Part shown: positions 1-5,130 of the stretch, piece after piece | How positions within the stretch are numbered: position 1 is the first letter of the stretch | Layout of the letters: each line of letters opens with the position of its first letter | Assembly (NCBI GenBank): GCA_017618515.1 | Contig: JAFZUB010000182.1 | Location: forward strand, 1 to 5,130 | Origin: Bacteroidaceae bacterium | GTDB taxonomy: Bacteria > Bacteroidota > Bacteroidia > Bacteroidales > Bacteroidaceae | Reading direction: 5' to 3' | DNA: 5,130 bases | Position numbers and translations under genes: made by a program | Notes under the pieces: model-generated | What the model was told of the DNA's origin: nothing | What the model saw: only the letters and a program-made list of their open reading frames with translations | Databases searched by the model: none

Positions 1-90
1 CTGCATCGCGACATGGTGGACTCTCCCTGCGACACGATGCCAATCATTGATGTGCTGCCGATGAATGCGGAGGATTATGTGCCGTATTAA
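1..90 (+). CDS. C-terminal end of an unidentified protein (5' truncated)
   Basis: Frame 1 is open from the left edge and ends at TAA (88-90), giving 29 residues that finish in PMNAEDYVPY. The gene begins outside the window. The fragment has no membrane segment and no motif I recognise; it is acidic and proline-containing, ordinary for a soluble C-terminal tail. It runs in the same direction as the membrane glycosyltransferase-like gene, 74 bases downstream, and a C/G-rich hairpin starts just after its stop. Coding status rests on the open frame, the natural stop before the repeat and the colinear neighbour. Function cannot be assigned from this piece. Confidence 0.6.
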   Translation: MHRDMVDSPCDTMPIIDVLPMNAEDYVPY

Positions 91-91
91 A

Positions 92-150
92 GACCCCCTC
101 CCCGCTCCCCCATGAAGGGGGAGTGCTGAAGATTTTGGGGATGGGGGAGG
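92..150. repeat. C/G-block nested inverted repeat in spacer
   Basis: An inner stem pairs 103-111 with 117-125 (nine pairs, one G-T, five-base loop ATGAA). An outer stem can pair CCTCCCC (97-103) with GGGGAGG (144-150); the two compete only for base 103. The left side is almost pure C and the right side G-rich, unlike the flanking genes. No run of T follows the inner stem directly (only TTTT at 133-136), so it is not a textbook terminator, though it could stabilise or attenuate the upstream transcript. From general familiarity, similar CCCCTCCCC/GGGGGAGG blocks are dispersed in Bacteroidales genomes; membership of such a family is inferred. Confidence 0.6.
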
Positions 151-163
151 ATTGAAGATTGAG
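150..163. repeat. Two 7-base words (GATTGAA, GATTGAG) before a start codon
   Basis: Two consecutive 7-base units differing in the last base lie immediately upstream of the ATG at 165. Their TTGA core is the reverse complement of the TCAA core in the arrays at 402-436 and 1635-1669. Two units alone could be chance; the entry matters because the same period recurs elsewhere in the window. Confidence 0.4.
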
Positions 164-164
164 T

Positions 165-1583
165 ATGCTTTTATTGCCATTCATTATAGGATTGCTGCTG
201 CTGTGGCGCATAGCAAGTAAGGCCTCTCTTTTGGAGCGGCTGGGCTTTGCCTTGCCCGTAGGCTTGGGCGTCATCACCGTGTGCATGCTCCTGATGGACT
301 GGGTGGGCCTCGCGCTCAGCCGCACGAATATGACGGTATTGACACTAGCTCTGCTCGCTGCTACAACAGCCTTAAACTACAAATCTTTCAAACTCTCTTA
401 CCTTAAATCTCAAGTCTCAAACCTCAAGCCTCAATTTCAATCATTCTCTTGGTTCAACCTCGTATGGCTGCTGCTATTCGTGGGCGTAATATACTTGGAG
501 TACATCAACATCAGCAAGTGCCTCATCTACCCCACCTACGACCGTGACTCGATGGCGGCGTTCGATACCTTCGGCTATGTCTGCTCGCAGGAGGGCACCT
601 ATCTGCGCATGAGCCTCTTCGAGCCAGGCTATATCCCCTCGCTCCACCACGCCGGCAGTGCCATGGGCTATATGCCTATGCTGCAGTTCTCCTATGCGTA
701 TGTATATATATTTGGTGCAGCAACTTCCAAAGCCGTGCCCGCCTTCATATATCTCGGCTTCCTCTTTGGCTTATATGGCCTGTGTCGGCGCAAGCTAACC
801 CACACAGCCTCGATGCTGGCGCTGATGGGCATAATGCTCACTCCGGAGATGACATCATTTGCCTCCCACTCCATGACCAATGTGATGCATGCCTGCGTGG
901 CCTCTGCCGCGATAATATATCTGTGCCTTTGGCTGGAGCGGCGCGAAATCCACGATTTGCGACTATGCGCTGTATTGCTGGCAGTGAATGTGTGGATGCG
1001 TGCCGAGGGAATAGTGTTCATTGGTGTGGCGCTGCTGTTAGTCGCGGCCACCGCGATACGGAGAAAGCAATTCCGCCGTCCATTGTCCGTTGTCTATTGT
1101 CTGTTGTCCTTGCTGCCCCTTGTGCTGTGGACGGTATGCAGCCATGCATGCGGACTCACCTCGGAGAGCGCACTAATAATGCATCCTTTCTGGGACGGAG
1201 AGAAGATGCTTACTATCCTAAGCGGCATCTGGGGACTGATGAGTGGCGGCGAGTTCTATGGTTGGACCTTCAATCTCGCGCTCATCATGGTACTCGTTTT
1301 ACTCTTCTACAGACTCTTGAGAAGAACGAAGTATCGCACCTCCGATAGTTTCAGCGGTTGGCTTATCTGCGCCATCCTGCTCGGATTGGCAGGCTATATA
1401 CTCGTGCTCTATCACGTTGACTACCAATGGGACACAGTGCAAAATGTGCTCGCCTTCTCTGCCAAGCGCTTCCTGTTCTGCTTCGTGCCGATGGCGTGGT
1501 ACTTCAGCGTCAGCGTACTGCCTATGCGCAAGCTGGCTGAATGGTTTGAGCGCACCTGCGGGATAGGAAAGGTGATAAACTGA
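165..1583 (+). CDS. Polytopic membrane protein, probable GT-C-fold glycosyltransferase
   Basis: A 472-residue integral membrane protein with roughly 11-13 hydrophobic segments (about 1-14, 28-51, 56-70, 98-116, 190-206, 214-225, 240-257, 283-298, 306-325, 369-382, 399-417, 436-452). The large loop after the fourth segment carries acidic residues in YDRDS (125-129) and FD (133-134), then HH (161-162) and YMPM (169-172). This matches the first extracytoplasmic loop of GT-C enzymes, where acidic residues serve catalysis. PE (227-228), N239, RAEG (279-282) and a late SAKR (432-435) at the start of a hydrophobic segment fit the same superfamily. Such enzymes usually transfer a sugar from a polyprenyl-phosphate donor on the periplasmic side of the inner membrane; acceptor and donor here are unknown. 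ATG at 165 is preferred, with an in-frame TTG at 159 closer to the GGGGGAGG at 143-150. Two 7-base-period arrays lie inside the gene (residues about 80-91 and 306-315). An O-antigen-ligase-like or other polytopic protein is the alternative. Confidence 0.75.
   Translation: MLLLPFIIGLLLLWRIASKASLLERLGFALPVGLGVITVCMLLMDWVGLALSRTNMTVLTLALLAATTALNYKSFKLSYLKSQVSNLKPQFQSFSWFNLVWLLLFVGVIYLEYINISKCLIYPTYDRDSMAAFDTFGYVCSQEGTYLRMSLFEPGYIPSLHHAGSAMGYMPMLQFSYAYVYIFGAATSKAVPAFIYLGFLFGLYGLCRRKLTHTASMLALMGIMLTPEMTSFASHSMTNVMHACVASAAIIYLCLWLERREIHDLRLCAVLLAVNVWMRAEGIVFIGVALLLVAATAIRRKQFRRPLSVVYCLLSLLPLVLWTVCSHACGLTSESALIMHPFWDGEKMLTILSGIWGLMSGGEFYGWTFNLALIMVLVLLFYRLLRRTKYRTSDSFSGWLICAILLGLAGYILVLYHVDYQWDTVQNVLAFSAKRFLFCFVPMAWYFSVSVLPMRKLAEWFERTCGIGKVIN
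388..443. repeat. 7-base-period array (CTCAARY-type) inside the glycosyltransferase-like gene
   Basis: Consecutive in-phase 7-mers run through 402-436: CTTAAAT, CTCAAGT, CTCAAAC, CTCAAGC and CTCAATT, with decayed units on both sides (388-401 and 437-443). The array encodes a polar stretch (LKSQVSNLKPQFQS, residues 80-93) between two hydrophobic segments, an interruption-tolerant loop. Base composition (C/T/A with almost no G) differs from the surrounding coding sequence. The period is clear by eye; origin by insertion or expansion is inferred. Confidence 0.65.
1081..1108. repeat. Four tandem 7-mers of the form NNTTGTC inside the glycosyltransferase-like gene
   Basis: CATTGTC, CGTTGTC, TATTGTC and TGTTGTC follow one another without a gap; a decayed unit (CGCCGTC, 1074-1080) may precede them. 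The five bases TTGTC are identical in all four units. The translation (PLSVVYCLLS, residues 306-315) is hydrophobic and forms the first half of a membrane segment, so the array contributes to a structural element here and not only to a loop. Confidence 0.65.
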
Positions 1584-1599
1584 AAAGGCGAAAAGTTGA

Positions 1600-1645
1600 A
1601 TGATTGAAAGAAAGAAGACGTGTTTTTTACTTAATTTTCAATCAT
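1600..1645. repeat. Inverted repeat between the two large genes
   Basis: ATGATTGAAA (1600-1609) is the exact reverse complement of TTTCAATCAT (1636-1645), a 10-base perfect stem with a 26-base intervening segment. Allowing one unpaired A on the left adds three more pairs (TTG with CAA). T-run 1623-1628 sits inside the loop and not after the stem, so this is a poor intrinsic terminator. The arms are made of the same TTGA/TCAA words as the neighbouring 7-base array, so the symmetry may simply be two arrays in opposite orientation. Confidence 0.5.
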
Positions 1646-1669
1646 CAATTCCCCATTATCAATTATAAT
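1635..1669. repeat. Degenerate 7-base TCAA array upstream of tamB
   Basis: In-phase 7-mers TTTTCAA (1635-1641), TCATCAA (1642-1648), TTCCCCA, TTATCAA (1656-1662) and TTATAAT follow one another; three of five keep TCAA at the same place. The block is A/T-rich and ends just before the -7 promoter box, occupying the region where upstream promoter contacts would fall. Confidence 0.5.
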
Positions 1670-1672
1670 TAG

Positions 1673-1680
1673 TATCTTTG
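1673..1680 (+). promoter_or_regulatory. Bacteroidota -7 promoter box TATCTTTG for tamB
   Basis: TATCTTTG matches the TAnnTTTG -7 consensus used by the primary sigma factor of Bacteroidota at every fixed position. No good TTTG/TTG -33 element lies 19-25 bases upstream; that stretch is instead a TCAA-type array. Only six bases separate the box from the ATG at 1687, so the predicted transcript start falls within a few bases of the start codon, implying a very short or absent leader. Confidence 0.6.
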
Positions 1681-1686
1681 CGCATC

Positions 1687-4600
1687 ATGAATATTAAGCG
1701 ACTGCCGGCAATTATTTTGAAATGGCTCGGGAGGATAGTGCTCTCGGTGGTCATTTTTATCCTGTTACTGGTGGTTGCTATCTATCTGCCCCCCGTGCAG
1801 CAATGGCTCAAAGGCTTGGCTGAGGAATACCTGAGCAAGGAGACAGGCATGGAGGTCAAGATTGAGAAGGTGAGACTCTCTCCGTGGCTCGATTTGGAGG
1901 TAGACAATATGAGTGCAGTGGACAAAGGCGACACCGTGGTAGCTGCCCGCGAACTGCTGCTCGACATCAAAGTGCTGCCCTTGTTTAAGGGCCAGGTGGA
2001 CCTCAATGGCTTTGAGTTGCGTGAGGCCAAGCTGAATACCAAAGACTTTATTAGCGACACACATGTCGAGGGCCAGTTCCGTCTGCTGAAGATGGACATT
2101 CCTGCCGTCTGCGACCTCAAGCAGAAGCATATCGATGTTAATCGTGTGCGGCTGAAAGGGGCCGATATGCGCATAGTGCTGAGCGACACCGCAGCAGTAG
2201 ACACCACGCCGTCGGAGCCCGTAGAGTGGCGTCTTGCGTTGGGCGAACTGAAGGTGGAGGACACCAAGTTTGACTTAAGTTTGAAATCAAGAGTCGAGAG
2301 TCAAGAGTCGAGAGTCGAGGGTCCTCTCCAAGAATACATGCACCTAAAGGGCGACGTCAACAATCTCAGCCTCAAGCAGGCGGACATCGACCTCAAGGAC
2401 GAAGAGTATAAGGCTGGCGAAATAATCCTCAATGCCAAGAATGTGGGCTATGACGTGCCCTATGAGAAACCCGTGAAAGGACTCGACACCAGCCACCTCT
2501 TTATGCCGGAACTCAATCTCAATGCCCGCGACTTCTCCTTCGGCAAAGATGGCATCGACATGAATCTTGAACGCCTGAACCTCAAGGAAAAGAGTGGTCT
2601 GGAGCTTACCAATATGAGCGGCGCCCTGCACTACGACTCCACCCTTGTCAGCCTTAGCAACGGCCACATAGAAACACCCAACAGCAAGCTGGATGCCGAT
2701 GTGCAGATAGGCGACGACGACCGTATGCACATCAAGGTGAAAGGCGACGTGGGCAAGAAAGATATCATGCTGCTGGGCGGCGATGCTCTGGGCGACCTCG
2801 GCAAGCAACTGCCCGACAAACCCGTCAATATCAATATGCGTGCCGAGGGCACGATGGATGACCTTGACATCGACTACTGCCACCTCAATATACCGGGCAA
2901 CATGGAGATGCGCCTCAGCGGACGCCTCAACCAGATTAGCTCCGACCGCCGTCGCAACGGACGCCTGCACTACGATATCTCACTCAAGGATGCAAGCTTC
3001 CTGCGCCGCATGATGCCCAAAGACCTGCAGAGCACATTGCGCATACCCAATGGCACCCGTATCGGTGGCGATGTGGACTTCCGCGGCAGCCAGTTTAACC
3101 TTAACAAAAACACAATCTACAGCGGCAAGGGCAGCCTCAGCTTCACAGGCAAGTTTGACGCCAACAGCATGGCCTACAACGGACGCCTCATCGCACGACA
3201 GTTCCCCTTCCAGAACTTCCTGCCTGGCTCAGGGCTCAATACCATGAGCGGAGAATTCAATATCAGTGGAAAGGGCACCGACTTCCTCTCCTCTGGCACT
3301 ACACTCAATATCGACGCCAATCTCGGCAACTTCTCCTACGGAGGGCTGCCACTTGACAACATACGCCTCAAGGCACAGCTCAACGGCAACAACGCAGAGG
3401 GCACCATCAATGCTGACAACTCATGGCTCAAGGCCAACCTCGACTTTACCGCCAGCCAGCAGGACGGCAGACTCAGCGGCTCGCTCGACGGCAGTATCTA
3501 TCGCCTCAGCCTCAAGCCCTTCGGTATTGGCCAGGACGATATGTACTATATGGCCGATGTCCATCTCAAAGGCTTCTATGAAGAGAAAAACCAGAAGATG
3601 GCCCTCGGCGGCACCATCGACGACCTCAACGCTGTTGATTCGCGCCTCGGCTATCCAGGCGGCGCCATCAACTTCGGTCTCGGCACCAGTCCCGACTCCA
3701 CCCACATCTTCCTCAACTCTGGTGACATGACACTCAGGGCACGCGCTGAGGAGCCTTTCGCACAGCTCATCAGCGACCTCGCCAATGTAGCTGACGAGTT
3801 GTCTACCAAGATAAGTGCCGCACAACTTGACCACAATGCCCTGCGTCAGATGCTGCCAGAAATGAGGCTACACCTCAATGCAGGCAGCGACAACCCGCTC
3901 CAGCAAATACTGCTGATGAACGGATATAGCTTCGACACTCTTCGCGCTGACATCACCACCAGCATAGCCACCGGCATCAACGCTGATGTGAAGATGAACA
4001 ATGTCCGCACCGGCGCACTGCTACTCGAGGACTCACGCCTCGCCATCGTGCAGGACAGCGACGCCCTGCGCTTCAATGCTTACATCGAAAACACCAGCAA
4101 GAAAAACCCCAACCGCTTCAAGGCAGCCCTCGATGGCAGCTTGCTCAGCGACGGACTCCAAGTGATGGCCAACTTCAAGGACGACAAGGGCCGCGAGGGC
4201 ATCAACATCGGCACCCGTGTCAAGCTCGACGGCATGGGCGGCATGTCGTTCACCCTCATCCCCGAGGTGTCCACACTCGCCTACCGCCACTTCAAGGTCA
4301 ATCCCGACAACTACCTCCGCGTAGATTCGGCAGGCTACCTCTATGCCAATATCGACCTATTGGCCGATGACCAGACCAATATCAAGCTCTTCTCCATTGC
4401 TCAAGACGATAGTCTCAACCATGAGCCTAACCAAGATATCACCCTCTCGTTGGCCAACATAAACCTCCATGATATCAGCAACGTGGTGCCCTTCATACCC
4501 AGCATGAGCGGATGGCTCGACGGCGATATACATATCATCAAGAACCCGCAAAGCTTCACCGCCGTTGGACAGCTGCAAAGCCGCAAGCTCAATTATGACG

Positions 4601-5130
4601 GTCTCTACATCGGCGAACTTGGCACCGAGCTATTCTACATGCCTGAGGAAGACGGCCACTATGTTGTGGCACAGATACTAAGCGATGACAAAGAGGTGGC
4701 AGTGTTCGACGGTCACTACTACGAGCGCCAAGGCGGCACCCTTGATGCCAGCCTCGACCTCAACAGATTCCCCACGATGCTGCTCAACACTTTCCTCAGC
4801 GACGATGGCACCATTGCCCTGCAGGGATGGGCCGACGGCGAGATAACCGTCAAAGGCCCCACCGACCAGCTCACCTTCAACGGACTGCTCAAGCCCGACT
4901 CTATCCATGTCTATTCAGATCTCTATGGCTTTGACCTCGCTATGGAGAACAAAGACATAGCCATCAATAACGGCAAGATAATCTTCGACCAGATGAAATT
5001 CCTCGGCCGTCAGAGCCAGAACCCCCTCTTCATCGACGGCAACGTGGACTTCGGCGACCTGAGCAATATCATCTACGACCTCACCATCAAGGCCAAAGAC
5101 TTTGAGCTCATCAACGCAGAGAGGACCAAG
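1687..5130 (+). CDS. tamB: TamB/AsmA-like envelope protein, 3' truncated by the window edge
   Basis: An uninterrupted frame of 1148 codons from ATG 1687 with no stop before the edge. Residues 1-16 are basic, 17-34 form one hydrophobic anchor (IVLSVVIFILLLVVAIYL), then YLSKETGMEVKIEKVRLSPW (48-67), the typical entry of AsmA/TamB proteins. The rest is a long series of alternating polar/hydrophobic beta-strand repeats (patterns such as LNLNARDFSF, IRLKAQLNG) expected for the lipid-binding beta groove. A helix-rich insert occupies about 686-745. Residues about 1039-1148 (GWADGEITVKGP, NGKIIFDQMKF, NPLFIDGNVDFG) resemble the beginning of the conserved C-terminal TamB domain (DUF490), most of which lies beyond the edge. 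Family members are anchored in the inner membrane, span the periplasm and act in lipid transport and, with a TamA/TamL Omp85 partner, outer-membrane protein assembly; no partner gene is visible. Family lengths near 1400-1700 residues suggest several hundred missing. A 7-base-period array encodes residues about 200-214. Another AsmA-like paralogue is the main alternative. Confidence 0.88.
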   Translation, partial: MNIKRLPAIILKWLGRIVLSVVIFILLLVVAIYLPPVQQWLKGLAEEYLSKETGMEVKIEKVRLSPWLDLEVDNMSAVDKGDTVVAARELLLDIKVLPLFKGQVDLNGFELREAKLNTKDFISDTHVEGQFRLLKMDIPAVCDLKQKHIDVNRVRLKGADMRIVLSDTAAVDTTPSEPVEWRLALGELKVEDTKFDLSLKSRVESQESRVEGPLQEYMHLKGDVNNLSLKQADIDLKDEEYKAGEIILNAKNVGYDVPYEKPVKGLDTSHLFMPELNLNARDFSFGKDGIDMNLERLNLKEKSGLELTNMSGALHYDSTLVSLSNGHIETPNSKLDADVQIGDDDRMHIKVKGDVGKKDIMLLGGDALGDLGKQLPDKPVNINMRAEGTMDDLDIDYCHLNIPGNMEMRLSGRLNQISSDRRRNGRLHYDISLKDASFLRRMMPKDLQSTLRIPNGTRIGGDVDFRGSQFNLNKNTIYSGKGSLSFTGKFDANSMAYNGRLIARQFPFQNFLPGSGLNTMSGEFNISGKGTDFLSSGTTLNIDANLGNFSYGGLPLDNIRLKAQLNGNNAEGTINADNSWLKANLDFTASQQDGRLSGSLDGSIYRLSLKPFGIGQDDMYYMADVHLKGFYEEKNQKMALGGTIDDLNAVDSRLGYPGGAINFGLGTSPDSTHIFLNSGDMTLRARAEEPFAQLISDLANVADELSTKISAAQLDHNALRQMLPEMRLHLNAGSDNPLQQILLMNGYSFDTLRADITTSIATGINADVKMNNVRTGALLLEDSRLAIVQDSDALRFNAYIENTSKKNPNRFKAALDGSLLSDGLQVMANFKDDKGREGINIGTRVKLDGMGGMSFTLIPEVSTLAYRHFKVNPDNYLRVDSAGYLYANIDLLADDQTNIKLFSIAQDDSLNHEPNQDITLSLANINLHDISNVVPFIPSMSGWLDGDIHIIKNPQSFTAVGQLQSRKLNYDGLYIGELGTELFYMPEEDGHYVVAQILSDDKEVAVFDGHYYERQGGTLDASLDLNRFPTMLLNTFLSDDGTIALQGWADGEITVKGPTDQLTFNGLLKPDSIHVYSDLYGFDLAMENKDIAINNGKIIFDQMKFLGRQSQNPLFIDGNVDFGDLSNIIYDLTIKAKDFELINAERTK
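2283..2324. repeat. Six-unit 7-base array (AGAGTCG type) inside tamB
   Basis: GAAATCA (2283-2289) is followed by AGAGTCG, AGAGTCA, AGAGTCG, AGAGTCG (2290-2317) and AGGGTCC (2318-2324), all in phase. Six units equal 42 bases, or two 21-base periods, so the protein shows a 7-residue repeat: SRVESQE (201-207) then SRVEGPL (208-214). The stretch is highly charged and lies between two beta-strand segments. It uses the Arg codon AGA twice in 22 bases, whereas the surrounding gene mostly uses CGC/CGT. This supports an expansion or insertion inside an older frame. Confidence 0.75.

Noticed and set aside
131..138. GATTTTGG as a promoter box before the glycosyltransferase-like gene
   Set aside because: The TTTG part is present but the required TA is absent, and no -33 element is seen; not strong enough to call.
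388..443. CRISPR-like array
   Set aside because: Units are 7 bases with no spacers between them, so they cannot be CRISPR repeats.
782..1348. Open frame of 188 codons on the + strand, shifted relative to the glycosyltransferase-like gene
   Set aside because: Its product is Arg/Cys/His-rich with no coherent domains, while the other frame gives a convincing multi-span membrane protein through the same bases.
1617..1628. T-run (1623-1628) as an intrinsic terminator for the upstream gene
   Set aside because: No G/C-rich stem lies directly before it; the only stem of note (1600-1609/1636-1645) encloses the T-run in its loop.
1782..2267. Two overlapping minus-strand open frames over the start of tamB
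   Set aside because: Serine-rich and low-complexity translations in two overlapping frames; the opposite strand has the clear membrane anchor and AsmA-like entry sequence.
2344..2970. Long open frame of 208 codons on the minus strand opposite tamB
   Set aside because: It lies wholly within the strongly supported tamB frame, mirrors its codon bias, has low-complexity Val/Ala/His-rich composition and no promoter or family resemblance.

Overview
The window reads as a chromosomal segment from a Bacteroidota bacterium, most likely a gut-type Bacteroidales such as a Prevotella relative. Three things suggest this: a TAnnTTTG-type -7 promoter box (TATCTTTG, 1673-1680) in front of the largest gene, a large Bacteroidota-style AsmA/TamB-like protein, and C/G-block hairpins and short TCAA/TTGA word arrays of a kind I associate with these genomes. 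The assignment is inference; no rRNA or marker gene is present.

Layout, all on the + strand: (1) positions 1-90 are the last 29 codons of an unidentified gene. (2) 91-164 is a short spacer with a C/G-rich nested inverted repeat (92-150) and two 7-base words. (3) 165-1583 encodes a 472-residue polytopic membrane protein that looks like a GT-C-fold glycosyltransferase. (4) 1584-1686 is a spacer with opposed 7-base word arrays, an inverted repeat and the -7 box. (5) 1687-5130 is a single open frame of 1148 codons running off the right edge. It is the N-terminal and middle part of a TamB/AsmA-like envelope protein, with an inner-membrane anchor, a long beta-rich body and the beginning of the conserved C-terminal TamB region.

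Both complete or near-complete genes are envelope functions: a membrane glycosyltransferase (surface glycan or lipid glycosylation) and a periplasm-spanning lipid-transport or outer-membrane-assembly protein. Each may have its own transcription unit; the spacer promoter suggests tamB is transcribed separately.

The most unusual signal is a set of short tandem arrays, all with a 7-base period and related core words (TCAA, TTGA, TTGTC, GTCGA). They occur at five places. Two lie inside the glycosyltransferase gene, one inside tamB and two in spacers. Because 7 is not a multiple of 3, gain or loss of one unit inside tamB would frameshift it. I traced the consequences: a stop at 2345-2347 after loss of one unit and at 2409-2411 after gain of one. 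No phage, transposase, CRISPR array, tRNA or rRNA was seen.
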